From Gehongia tenuis (GTDB lineage: Bacteria; Bacillota; Clostridia; Christensenellales; NSJ-53), in contig NZ_JACRSR010000001.1 of NCBI RefSeq assembly GCF_014384795.1, positions 558,001 through 622,000 of the forward strand: 64,000 bases of DNA, given 5' to 3'. This document shows, piece by piece, positions 7,312 to 16,300 of the stretch. A program made the position numbers and the translations under genes. Within the stretch, counting starts at the first letter, position 1; each line of letters opens with the position of its first letter. Under the pieces are notes generated by a model. The model saw only the letters and a list, made by a program, of their open reading frames with translations, did no database searches and was not told the DNA's origin.

Positions 7312-8298
7312 ATGCAGGAGCGAACCTATCTGCCCGAGGGCGTGGAGGATTTGATGCCGGAGCGCTGTCAGCTCAAGCGAAAACTGGAGCGCGGGATGGA
7401 AGCGCTTTTTGAAAAGAGAGGCTATCTTCCCATCGAGACGCCCCTTTTTGAGGCGTGGGAGAATTTCGCCACCCTCATGGAGCCCACCAAGCGGGACGGC
7501 GTGATCAAATTCATCGACGGATCGGGGCGGGTGATGGCCCTGAGGCCCGATCTCACACTGCCCGCGGCGCGGCTGGTGGCGGCCCGCTTTCCCGAGGGTG
7601 AGACGGTCCGCGTCTTTTACTCCGGGGACGTCTACACCAACACGCCGGAGGCGGACCAGATGCGGCAGATCCCCCAAACGGGCGTGGAGCTCATGGGCGA
7701 GGGCGGCCCGGAGGCGGACGCGGGGATCATCGCTCTCGCCGTCGAAGCGCTGCTGGCTTCCGGACTGGACGGCTTTCAGATCGACATCGGCCAGGTGGGC
7801 TTTTTTGCCGGGCTGATGGAACGGGCGGGCTTTGACGAGGAGGAGATCCTTGCCATCCGGCGGCTGATCGAGATGAAAAGCGTGCTGGATGCCGGGGCAT
7901 GGCTGGCGAAAAAGAATCTGACGCCGGACGTGGAGGAGGCGCTGGTGGAGCTGCCCAGCCTCTTTGGCGGCGCCGAGGTCATCGACAAGGCCGGCGCCTG
8001 GGCAAAAAACGACCGGTGCCGCTACGCGCTCGCCAATTTGGAGCGAGTTTACGGCCTGCTGTGCCAGCGGGGCTATGAAAAATATGTTAAAATAGATCTG
8101 GGTATGGTGCACACCATGGATTATTACACCGGCGTGATCTTCCGGGGCATGGACCACCGGCTGGGCCGGCCGCTGGTGAGCGGCGGACGGTATGACCATC
8201 TGATGGAGAACTATGGCCGGCCCATGGAGGCCATGGGCTTTGCGGTGGATGTGATGGCGGTGTTGATGGTGCGGGAGCGCATGGGCAAGGAGGTCTAA
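7312..8298 (+). CDS. hisZ: ATP phosphoribosyltransferase regulatory subunit HisZ
   Basis: HisZ is a histidyl-tRNA-synthetase-like protein without tRNA ligation activity; it joins the short HisG to form an active, histidine-sensitive first enzyme of histidine synthesis. The 328-residue protein has the class II synthetase core: LPEGVEDLMPERC, RPDLTLPAARLVA (motif 2 region) and a C-terminal GGRYDHLMENYGRP. It lacks the anticodon-binding domain of true HisS, consistent with its length. A GGAGG precedes the ATG. It is first in the operon, and its TAA is followed directly by hisG. Confidence 0.94.
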   Translation: MQERTYLPEGVEDLMPERCQLKRKLERGMEALFEKRGYLPIETPLFEAWENFATLMEPTKRDGVIKFIDGSGRVMALRPDLTLPAARLVAARFPEGETVRVFYSGDVYTNTPEADQMRQIPQTGVELMGEGGPEADAGIIALAVEALLASGLDGFQIDIGQVGFFAGLMERAGFDEEEILAIRRLIEMKSVLDAGAWLAKKNLTPDVEEALVELPSLFGGAEVIDKAGAWAKNDRCRYALANLERVYGLLCQRGYEKYVKIDLGMVHTMDYYTGVIFRGMDHRLGRPLVSGGRYDHLMENYGRPMEAMGFAVDVMAVLMVRERMGKEV

Positions 8299-8937
8299 AT
8301 GGAGAAGGTGACGCTGGCTCTGGCGAAGGGCAGGCTTTCGGAAAAGGCCATGGGACTGATGGCGAGGGCGGGCATCCGCTCAAAGGAATTCGATGAACTG
8401 GGCAGAAAACTGGTCTTTGAGGATGACAGCGGCGCCTATCGGTTCATCCTGGTCAAGCCCAGCGACGTGCCCACCTATGTGGACCACGGTGTGGCGGATG
8501 TGGGGATCGTGGGCAAGGACACGCTGATGGAGGAGAACCGCCCGCTCTACGAGCTGCTGGATTTTGGCTTTGGCGCCTGCCGCATGTGCGTATGCGGGTT
8601 CGAAGGCAGAAGGCCGCCGGTCGGCGCGCCCCTCCGGGTGGCGACCAAATATCCCCGGATCGCCCGGGCCTACTATGGCGAGAAGGGGCAGAACATCCAG
8701 ATCATCAAGCTGAACGGATCGGTGGAGCTGGGGCCGCTGGTGGGATTGTCCGATGTGATCGTGGATATCGTGGAGAGCGGCGGCACGCTGAAGGCCAACG
8801 GCCTCGCGGTGCTGGAGGAGGTTGCGCCGCTCTCCGCCCGGCTGGTGGTCAACCGGGTGAGCATGAAGACCAAAACGGAAAAGATCCAGCGGCTGATCGA
8901 GGGCTTCAAGCAAGCGCTGAAGGAGGATGAGGCATGA
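8299..8937 (+). CDS. hisG: ATP phosphoribosyltransferase catalytic subunit, short form
   Basis: Catalyses the committed step, joining ATP and PRPP to phosphoribosyl-ATP. At 212 residues it is the short HisG form that lacks the regulatory ACT-like domain and needs HisZ, which is encoded just upstream. Visible signatures are LALAKGRL at the start, VDHGVADVGIVGKDTL, RVATKYPRIARAYY and the PRPP loop VDIVESGGTLKANGL. The start ATG follows the hisZ stop by zero bases, and the gene overlaps hisD by 4 bases. Confidence 0.96.
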   Translation: MEKVTLALAKGRLSEKAMGLMARAGIRSKEFDELGRKLVFEDDSGAYRFILVKPSDVPTYVDHGVADVGIVGKDTLMEENRPLYELLDFGFGACRMCVCGFEGRRPPVGAPLRVATKYPRIARAYYGEKGQNIQIIKLNGSVELGPLVGLSDVIVDIVESGGTLKANGLAVLEEVAPLSARLVVNRVSMKTKTEKIQRLIEGFKQALKEDEA

Positions 8938-10226
8938 GACTGTCCATTGTGAAGGGCGAAGGCCTGAAAGAGGCGGTGGCCCGGCTGGAGGGCCGGGCGG
9001 GTACGGCCCAGGAGGACGCCCGGCAAAGGGTGCTGGAGATCTTGACGGAGGTCCGCGAAAAAGGGGACGAGGCCCTTTTGGCGTACACGGAGCGCTTCGA
9101 CGGCGCGAAGCTGGAAAACCTTCAGGTGAGCGAGAAGGAAATTGCCGAGGCTTACGCCATCGTGGGCGAAAAGGCGGCCGCCATCCTGGAGCGGTCGGCG
9201 GCGAACATCCGCGCCTTCCATGAGCAGCAGAAGCAGGCCTCCTTCATGAATTTTGGGGAGGAGGTCAAGCTGGGCCAAATCGTGCGCCCGCTGGCTTCGG
9301 CGGGCATCTATGTGCCCGGCGGGCGGGCCGCCTACCCTTCCTCCGTGCTGATGAACGCCATCCCCGCCAGCGTGGCCGGCGTGGAGCGGATCGTGATGGT
9401 CACCCCGCCGGGGAAGGACGGCAGGGTGACGCCCATGACGCTGGTGGCGGCACGGGTGGCCGGCGTGAAGGAGATCTACAAGGTGGGAGGCGCCCAGGCG
9501 GTGGCGGCGCTGGCCTATGGCACCAAGACCCTGCCGGCGGTGGATAAAATCGTGGGTCCGGGGAACCTCTACGTGGCCCTCGCCAAGCGGGAGGTTTTCG
9601 GCCAGGTGGGCATCGATATGATCGCGGGACCCAGCGAGATTCTGGTGGTGGCGGACGCTTCCGCGAATCCCGTGTACGTGGCGGCCGATCTTCTGTCCCA
9701 GGCGGAGCACGATCCCCTGGCGGCGGCGATCCTTCTGACCGATGATGAGAAGCTGGCTCAAAGGATTCTCCTGGAAGTGGAGCGGCAGACCGCGGCGGCG
9801 CCCCGGCGGGAGATCATCGAGCGCTCCCTGGAGGACTACGGCATTCTGGGCGTGACGGACTCCCTGGAGGCCGCGGTGGACCAGGCGAACGCCATCGCGC
9901 CGGAGCATCTGGAGCTGGCCGTGGCCGATCCCTTCGCCCTCCTCGGCCGGGTGAGGAACGCCGGGTCCATCTTCCTTGGCCATTACGCGCCCGAACCCCT
10001 CGGCGATTACTTCGCCGGCCCCAACCATGTGCTGCCCACCAACGGCACCGCAAGGTTCAGCTCGCCCCTTGGCGTTTACGATTTTGTCAAGCGTTCCAGC
10101 GTCATCCACTACACGAAGGAGGCGCTTCAGAAGGTTGGTCAGGACATCATGGATTTTGCCGGTCTGGAGGGCCTTTTTGCCCACGGCCAGGCGGTGTCCG
10201 TCCGCATGAAGGAGGATGAAAGATGA
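8934..10226 (+). CDS. hisD: Histidinol dehydrogenase
   Basis: Zinc enzyme that oxidises L-histidinol to L-histidine in two NAD-dependent steps, the last reactions of the pathway. The 430-residue protein carries YVPGGRAAYPSSVLMNAIPA, the signature KIVGPGNLYVALAKREVFG, GPSEILVVAD, the zinc-ligand region LSQAEHDPLAAAI and APEHLEL, and PLGDYFAGPNHVLPT. It overlaps hisG and hisB by 4 bases at each end, a tightly coupled operon. Confidence 0.97.
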   Translation: MRLSIVKGEGLKEAVARLEGRAGTAQEDARQRVLEILTEVREKGDEALLAYTERFDGAKLENLQVSEKEIAEAYAIVGEKAAAILERSAANIRAFHEQQKQASFMNFGEEVKLGQIVRPLASAGIYVPGGRAAYPSSVLMNAIPASVAGVERIVMVTPPGKDGRVTPMTLVAARVAGVKEIYKVGGAQAVAALAYGTKTLPAVDKIVGPGNLYVALAKREVFGQVGIDMIAGPSEILVVADASANPVYVAADLLSQAEHDPLAAAILLTDDEKLAQRILLEVERQTAAAPRREIIERSLEDYGILGVTDSLEAAVDQANAIAPEHLELAVADPFALLGRVRNAGSIFLGHYAPEPLGDYFAGPNHVLPTNGTARFSSPLGVYDFVKRSSVIHYTKEALQKVGQDIMDFAGLEGLFAHGQAVSVRMKEDER

Positions 10227-10807
10227 CCCAGTCGGTGATTTGCCGCACCACGGCGGAGACGGATATCACTTTGGAGCTCACCCGGGAGGGCTCGGGGAAA
10301 TTTGACGGGACCAGCAGCATCGGGTTCATGGACCACATGCTGACCCTGTTCTGCCGCCATTCGCTGATGGACCTCAAGCTGGCCCTGAAGGGCGATCTCA
10401 TCGTGGACGCCCACCACAGCGTGGAGGATCTTGGCATCTGTCTCGGGCAGGCCTTTGCCGAAATCATGGAGGACAAGGCGGGGATCCGGCGCTACGGCTC
10501 CGTCTTCCTGCCCATGGACGAGACGCTGGTGCAGGCGGCGGTGGATATCAGCGGCCGGCCCTATCTTGTGATCACGGGGGATCTGGTGCCCGGACGGGCG
10601 GTGGCCTTCGACGATCAGCTGGTGGAGGAATTCTTCCGGGCCTTCGCCATGAACGCCGGCATCACCCTGCACATCCGCTACCTCTACGGTAGGAACTTCC
10701 ACCACATGGCGGAGGCGGCCTTCAAGGCCGTGGCCCGGGCCCTTCGGGAGGCCATGGAGCACGATCCGCGGGAGACGGGCGTTCCTTCCACCAAGGGGGT
10801 TCTGTGA
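10223..10807 (+). CDS. hisB: Imidazoleglycerol-phosphate dehydratase
   Basis: Monofunctional Mn-dependent dehydratase that makes imidazole acetol phosphate; there is no fused histidinol phosphatase domain. In its 194 residues, the two family signatures with metal-binding histidines are visible: GFMDHMLTLFCRHS near residue 34, DAHHSVEDLGI near residue 61, and NFHHMAEAAFKAVARAL near residue 155. It overlaps hisD by 4 bases and shares its last base with the hisA start. hisH, often found between hisB and hisA, is absent. Confidence 0.96.
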   Translation: MTQSVICRTTAETDITLELTREGSGKFDGTSSIGFMDHMLTLFCRHSLMDLKLALKGDLIVDAHHSVEDLGICLGQAFAEIMEDKAGIRRYGSVFLPMDETLVQAAVDISGRPYLVITGDLVPGRAVAFDDQLVEEFFRAFAMNAGITLHIRYLYGRNFHHMAEAAFKAVARALREAMEHDPRETGVPSTKGVL

Positions 10808-11514
10808 TGCGGGTGTATCCGGCTATCGACCTCAAGGGCGGAAAATGCGTGCGACTGGTCCAGGGACGCATGGAACGCTCCACCGTGTACGGCGATCCGG
10901 TGGAGATGGCGCTCAAATGGAAGAAAGCGGGCGCCGGTTTTCTGCATATGGTGGATCTTGACGGCGCCTTTGACGGCGCGGGCCGCAACCGGGAAGCGGT
11001 GGCAAAGGCGGTCCGGGAGACCGGCCTTCCCGTGCAGCTGGGCGGGGGTATCCGCACGCTGGAGGATATCCGGGAATGCCTGGCCCTTGGCGTGACCCGG
11101 GTGATTTTGGGGACCGTGCTGGTGGAGAATCCGGAACTGGCCAAGGAGGCGGCGGGACTTTATCCCGGCCGCATCGCGGCGGGTATCGACGCCAAGGCGG
11201 GCAAGGTTGCCACCCGGGGCTGGGCCACGGATACGGACCTCACGGCGGTGGACCTCGCCCTTCAAATGAAGGCGGCGGGCATCGGCACCGTGATCTATAC
11301 CGACATCGCCCGGGACGGCATGCTGGGCGGCCCCAATATTCCGGAGACGAAGCGGCTCAAGGAGAAAACGGGCCTGGAGATCATCGCCTCGGGCGGCGTG
11401 TCGAGGCTCTCCGACCTCACAAAGATCCGGACGGCGGGCATTGACGGCGTGATCGTGGGCAAAGCCCTTTACAGCGGCGCCTTCACCCTGGAGGACGCCT
11501 TGAAGGAGGAATAA
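10807..11514 (+). CDS. hisA: ProFAR isomerase (phosphoribosylformimino-AICAR ribotide isomerase)
   Basis: TIM-barrel isomerase that converts ProFAR to PRFAR. The protein of 235 residues begins [19 protein letters not shown] with the catalytic Asp and also shows [39 protein letters not shown] with the second catalytic Asp, and [12 protein letters not shown] chose ATG 10807, which overlaps the hisB stop (TGATG); an in-frame GTG three bases earlier is possible. hisF, its usual downstream neighbour and homologue, is missing: hisIE follows at once. Confidence 0.95.
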   Translation: MRVYPAIDLKGGKCVRLVQGRMERSTVYGDPVEMALKWKKAGAGFLHMVDLDGAFDGAGRNREAVAKAVRETGLPVQLGGGIRTLEDIRECLALGVTRVILGTVLVENPELAKEAAGLYPGRIAAGIDAKAGKVATRGWATDTDLTAVDLALQMKAAGIGTVIYTDIARDGMLGGPNIPETKRLKEKTGLEIIASGGVSRLSDLTKIRTAGIDGVIVGKALYSGAFTLEDALKEE

Positions 11515-11516
11515 TC

Positions 11517-12131
11517 ATGGACTATGCAAAGATTCGTTGGAACAAGGACGGCCTCATTCCGGCCATCGCCCAGGATGTCAGAACGGGCGAGGTGCTGATG
11601 CTGGCCTACATGAACGAGGAATCCCTCAGGCTTACCCTCGAGACGGGCAGGGCCACCTACTTCAGCCGGAGCCGGGGAAAGCTCTGGGTGAAGGGGGAGA
11701 CCTCCGGCCACACCCAAACGGTGAAAAGCCTTTGGCTGGACTGCGACGGGGACACGATTTTGATGGAGGTTGAACAGGCGGGCGCGGCCTGCCATACCGG
11801 CAGCAAAACCTGCTTCTTCACGCCGGTTACCGAAAGCCGGGAGATGTTCGGACCCCTTTGCCTGAGCCAGGAATTTGAGACCATTCTGGACCGAAGGGCC
11901 CATCCCACCGAGGGTTCCTACACCAACTATCTGTTTGACAAGGGCGTGGATAAGATCTGCAAGAAGGTGGGCGAGGAGTCGGCCGAGGTCATCATCGGCG
12001 CCAAAAACAGGGAGCCCGAAGAGGTGAGCTACGAGATGGCGGACCTTTTCTATCACCTGATGGTGCTGCTGGTGGAACAGGGCATGACCCTTGAGGACGT
12101 GTACGCCCAAATTGGCAAACGGAGGAAATAA
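11517..12131 (+). CDS. hisIE: Bifunctional phosphoribosyl-AMP cyclohydrolase / phosphoribosyl-ATP pyrophosphatase
   Basis: Fusion enzyme for the second and third steps of histidine synthesis. The N-terminal HisI half (about 1-110) has [29 protein letters not shown], the metal-binding DCDGDT and the cysteine motif [10 protein letters not shown]. The C-terminal HisE half (about 115-204) has [26 protein letters not shown] and [13 protein letters not shown], the all-alpha pyrophosphohydrolase motif. The start lies 2 bases after the hisA stop. It is the last gene of the operon; a tRNA promoter follows within 30 bases and I see no clear terminator before it. Confidence 0.96.
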   Translation: MDYAKIRWNKDGLIPAIAQDVRTGEVLMLAYMNEESLRLTLETGRATYFSRSRGKLWVKGETSGHTQTVKSLWLDCDGDTILMEVEQAGAACHTGSKTCFFTPVTESREMFGPLCLSQEFETILDRRAHPTEGSYTNYLFDKGVDKICKKVGEESAEVIIGAKNREPEEVSYEMADLFYHLMVLLVEQGMTLEDVYAQIGKRRK

Positions 12132-12159
12132 TTCTCCCTCAAACATCCAAAAAAGAGCG

Positions 12160-12188
12160 TTGACTTTCCGCCCGTTTTCGAGTATACT
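12160..12188 (+). promoter_or_regulatory. Sigma-A promoter of the tRNA cluster
   Basis: TTGACT (12160-12165) and TATACT (12183-12188) are 17 bases apart, 19 bases before the first tRNA. Confidence 0.85.
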
Positions 12189-12207
12189 AGACACTGCATT
12201 GCGGTGT

Positions 12208-12283
12208 GGGAGCATAGCTCAGCTGGGAGAGCATCTGCCTTACAAGCAGAGGGTCACAGGTTCGAGCCCTGTTGTTCCCACCA
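12208..12283 (+). tRNA. tRNA-Val (anticodon TAC)
   Basis: Full cloverleaf with CCA encoded: acceptor GGGAGCA pairs with TGTTCCC (one G-U), anticodon loop CTTACAA, T arm with GGTTCGAGCCC. First of five tRNAs in one transcript. Confidence 0.95.
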
Positions 12284-12290
12284 ACTGTAT

Positions 12291-12367
12291 GGCCCGGTAG
12301 TTCAGTTGGTTAGAATGCCAGCCTGTCACGCTGGAGGTCGAGGGTTCGAGCCCCTTCCGGGTCGCCA
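12291..12367 (+). tRNA. tRNA-Asp (anticodon GTC)
   Basis: Acceptor GGCCCGG pairs with CCGGGTC, discriminator G and encoded CCA. The anticodon loop is CTGTCAC with GTC, and the D loop has AGTTGGTTAGAA. Confidence 0.95.
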
Positions 12368-12371
12368 ATTT

Positions 12372-12447
<76 letters not shown>

Positions 12448-12451
12448 TAAT

Positions 12452-12526
12452 GCGGGAGTGGCTCAGTGGTAGAGCGTCGCCTTGCCAAGGCGAATGTCGC
12501 GGGTTCGAATCCCGTCTTCCGCTCCA
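12452..12526 (+). tRNA. tRNA-Gly (anticodon GCC)
   Basis: Acceptor GCGGGAG pairs with CTTCCGC (one G-U pair), followed by TCCA. The anticodon loop is TTGCCAA with GCC; D arm GGCTCAGTGGTAGAGC. Confidence 0.95.
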
Positions 12527-12529
12527 TAA

Positions 12530-12604
12530 GGCGCCATAGCCAAGTGGTAAGGCAAAGGTCTGCAAAACCTTCATTCCCCAGTTCAAATCTGGGTGGCGCC
12601 TCCA
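12530..12604 (+). tRNA. tRNA-Cys (anticodon GCA)
   Basis: Acceptor GGCGCCA pairs with TGGCGCC, followed by TCCA. The anticodon loop is TCTGCAAAA with GCA, and the T arm is CCAGTTCAAATCTGG. It is the last gene of the cluster. Confidence 0.95.
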
Positions 12605-12625
12605 GCGGCATGTTGCCGCTCCATG

Positions 12626-12655
12626 GGCAGCTCACATTCCGTGGGCTGCCTTTTT
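12626..12655 (+). terminator. Terminator of the tRNA cluster
   Basis: A 10-bp stem GGCAGCTCAC / GTGGGCTGCC with an ATTCC loop and five T residues. A smaller hairpin (GCGGCA / TGCCGC) precedes it at 12605-12619. Confidence 0.88.
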
Positions 12656-12700
12656 ATAGCTTGAACATCCCGCGCTGCCGGTTGAAATGAGGTGTGTTTT

Positions 12701-13264
12701 ATGGCGAAGATCCTGATGCACTGCTGCTGTGCGCCCTGCTCCCTGTCCGTAATCGATCCCCTGCGGGCGGAGGGTTTCGAGCCGGTGGCCTTTTGGTACA
12801 ACCCCAACATCCATCCCTGGAAGGAATATGAGGCCCGGCGGGACTGCCTTTTGGCCTACGCGCCCACCATCGATATGGAGGTTCGGGTCAAGGAGCATTA
12901 TGGACTCAGCGAATTTGTCCAAAAGGTGGCGGGGGATATCGGCGGGCGCTGCACCTTCTGCTATGAAAACCGCCTGGAGGCGGCCGCAAGGTATGCGGCG
13001 GAGCACGGCTTTTCCGCCTTCACCACCACGCTTTTGGCCAGTCCCTATCAAAGACACGAGGCGATTGCCGAGGCGGCCGGGCGGTTTGCGCAGGAATACG
13101 GGGTTGACTTTCTGTACCGGGACTTCCGGCCCAATTTCCGGGCCGGCAACCAGCGGGCCCGGGAGCTGGGCTTCTACATGCAAAAGTACTGCGGCTGCAT
13201 CTTCTCTGAGGCGGACCGCTACCAAAACAAGATCCGGCGCGACCGGGAGAAATACAGTGAATGA
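12701..13264 (+). CDS. queH: Epoxyqueuosine reductase QueH
   Basis: Reduces epoxyqueuosine to queuosine in the anticodon of GUN tRNAs; it is the iron-sulfur, non-cobalamin alternative to QueG. The 187-residue protein has the cysteine pattern of the family: HCCCAPC at the N-terminus, RCTFCYENR near residue 87 and KYCGC near residue 163, together with YNPNIHPWKEYEARR and TTTLLASPYQRHE. ATG 12701 has GAGGTG 7 bases upstream; an in-frame GTG at 12692 is less likely. It sits just downstream of tRNAs, including tRNA-Asp, a queuosine substrate. Confidence 0.94.
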   Translation: MAKILMHCCCAPCSLSVIDPLRAEGFEPVAFWYNPNIHPWKEYEARRDCLLAYAPTIDMEVRVKEHYGLSEFVQKVAGDIGGRCTFCYENRLEAAARYAAEHGFSAFTTTLLASPYQRHEAIAEAAGRFAQEYGVDFLYRDFRPNFRAGNQRARELGFYMQKYCGCIFSEADRYQNKIRRDREKYSE

Positions 13265-13270
13265 GGTATG

Positions 13271-13297
13271 CCACGGCTTTTGGAGGCCGTGGTTTTT
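13271..13297 (+). terminator. Terminator after queH
   Basis: Stem CCACGGC / GCCGTGG with an 8-base loop and five T residues, 7 bases after the stop codon. Confidence 0.88.
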
Positions 13298-13365
13298 ATA
13301 TTATTCATGAAAATCCGTTGTTTTTCTTGCGTTGAAGTGCCCCGGACTGGTAAGATGGAAATAAC

Positions 13366-16300
13366 ATGGGGGGTTTTATGCGCCGCACCGGGCGCCGGGC
13401 CGAAGAAGCACGACCGATAGCCTTGCAAGGGGAGGAAGCCTTGAATCAGGCCAATTTGCTGAAAATTTTGGATGGACTTCCGGATACGGCGCTGTACGTG
13501 ATCCGCAGGGACAGCCATGAGCTGCTCTATTTCAACCAGCAGGTGCGAAATGTGGCGCCGGGCATTGCCCTTGGCATGGCCTGTCACGATGTGTGGCCGC
13601 AGATGTGCGGCCACTGCCCCTTCAGCGGCCTTCTGGATGGAAAGCCCTACACCGAGACCATGTCGAACCATCCCTTCGGGCCCATGGTGGACGTGACGGC
13701 CTCCGAGGTGTTCTGGGACGAGATTCCCGCCTACCTATTGTCCATCGTGCCCCACCGGCAGACGGACGCGGAGAAGAAACGGGAGCTTGAACGGGAACAG
13801 ATGTCGGCGGCGGCGGGCCGGGTGTACGAGCGCATCGCCTCCGTCAATCTGACCGGGGACACCTATGATCTCATGGCGGACCGGACGGGCACAAAGCGGA
13901 TGGGGGAAGCCGGCCGCTTCAGCGAACTGGTCCGGGAGGAAGCGGCACGGGTCCATGCCAGTGAGCGCCGGGCCTTTCAGGCTGTCTTCTCGCCGGACAA
14001 TCTTTTGAAGCGCTTTGAGGCGGGGGACAGGGAGGTCTATTTCGAATGCCACCACGCCTGGCACGGCGAATATCACTGGATCGGCACCCGGGCGCTGCCC
14101 ATCGACAATCCCTTCGGGGAGGACCGGATGGCGGTGATACTGGCCGAGAACATCGACGATGAGAAGCGCACGGAGGAGCAGCTCAAGCATTCCTTCAAGG
14201 CCGCCTGCGAGCTGGCCGGCGGGCTCACCGGCAAATATCTGGTGGAGGAGGACCGGGTGTCGCTGCTGGAGGCAAACCAGCGGTACTATGAATTTTTCGG
14301 GATCACAAGGGAGCAGGGAGAGGAAAACGCCTTCGCCTGTCTGGATAAGCAAAGCAGCGACCTGATGACAAAGCACATCCTTGACCTCGTAAAAAACAGG
14401 TCCATGATTAATCTGGAATTTCCCTATGTCAAGGATGGCCGGCAGATCTTTCTCCGGGCTCAGGCCTCCTGCATCGGGGAGCAGGAGGGGCGGCCCGTCT
14501 ATTTCGGGTCGGTGGTGGACGTCACCCGGCGCGTTGAGCGGGAGCGGGAGCTGCAGGCCACCTATGACGATCTGCCCGGCTCCATTTTGAAGATGGCCAT
14601 TGACGGCGCCTTCACCTATGTCTCCGCCAACGAAACCTGTTTTTCCATGACCGGACGGAGGGAAGAGGATTTTGCGGAGGGCATCCTTCGGCTCATCCAT
14701 GAGGAGGACCGGACCATGGTGGAGCAGCTGATCCGCAGCCAGGCCGCCCAGAATCTTCCCATCGTCTGCGAGTTCAGAATGATCCGGGGGGACGGCGCCG
14801 TCATCTGGCTGCACGTGGAGGGCAAGCGCATCGGCGCGTTCAAGGGTTATCCCCTCTATCTGACGGTGGCCGTGGATATCACCCGGCGCAAGGATATGGA
14901 GCGCGCCCTGGCCGAGGAGCAGATGCGCTACCGGCTGGCCGCCGAGACCTCCAACGATATTTTGTTCGAGTATCTGGTGAAGGAGGACCTGCTGCGCATC
15001 TATCAAAGCGGTGAGGCGGAGCATCCACCAAGGAGCCTGGAGCGTTTTGTGGAGACGCTGGAGGACGAGGGCAGGATTCATCCCGACGACAGGGATGAGA
15101 TTCTTGCCGCCCTGAGCGGAGCTAAGCCGAACTTTGACCTCCGCGTGCGAAGCGCGGAGGGCTACGCCTGGTATGGCTGCCGGACCACCACGCTCATGGA
15201 TGGGGGCCGGCCCCTTCGCATCATCGGCACCCTGCGCAACATTGACCGGGTGAAGAAAGCGGAGGCGAACCGCCAGCAGTGGGAGAAGATCAGCAGCTTT
15301 GCCATCAGCAAGGATTACGCGCTTCTGGCTACAGTGGATGTGCGCAGCGGCCGCTACACCATGCGCTATACGTCCAGCGGGGGCCTGCAGGATCCAAGCC
15401 GCGCCCAGGGCGCCTATGACGCCCAGATCCGGAGGCTCATCGAGCGTCACATGGCGCCGGAGGACCGGGCGGATGCGCGGGAAAGGATGGCCCTTTCCCG
15501 GATCATCTTCTGGCTGCAGGATGGGGCGGCGGAGCACAGCCTTTATTACCGCTGCCGGCTGGGGGACGCCTGGCGGTGGCTGTGCATCTCCTTCGCCTAT
15601 CTGGATGAGGGACAGGACACGCTGCTCATGGGCGTAAGGGATATCGAGCACGCCAGGAACGCCCGGCTCAAAGAGGAGCTGCTGGACCAAAGCCTGAAGC
15701 ACGCCATTAGCACCATCTACGAGGAAATCTTCTACGCCAATTTGAACACCGGCGCCGTGGAATTTGTCAAGCAAAGGGAGGCCCTCACCCATCATATCCA
15801 CCGGGACGACCGGCAGGAATATGAACGGGTATTCGGGGCGGAAAATGTGCTTCGCGCTCTGGCCGAAAAGGGCATGTCCCTGTCCCATGAATTCCGGAGG
15901 CTGGGCCATGACGGGCTCTACCATTGGGTGGACATGACGCTGATGCGGGCGGAAAACGACCTCAATGGAGACGGCCGCATCGTGGGCTTCGTGAGCAGCA
16001 TTGACGAGCGCAGGCGGGCCCAGAGCATGCGGGAGGATTTCTTCTCCACCATCGCCACCCTCTTTGAGGAATGCTCCATCGTCAACCTGGAGGAGGACAG
16101 CTATGTGCTGCAAAAGGTTAAGGATACGCAGAATGTGATCGAGGAGGAGGGCCGCTTCAGCAGCAGCAATGAGGCCTACTGCAGGGTCATGATCCATTCC
16201 GAGGACCGGGCGGAATTCCGCAAATACTTCTCCTACGGTGGGCTAAGGCGTCAGATCGCCATGGGCAGAACCAGGATCTCCAAGGAGCTGCGCCGCCTGA

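Noticed and set aside
8673..10184. Long minus-strand frame antisense to hisG/hisD
   Set aside because: Shadow of highly conserved his genes; no family features.
13735..16197. 820-codon open frame on the minus strand inside the hybrid kinase gene
   Set aside because: It lies fully antisense to clear PAS/kinase coding sequence. In GC-biased codons the opposite strand stays open by chance; the product is rich in His, Leu and Pro without any motif.
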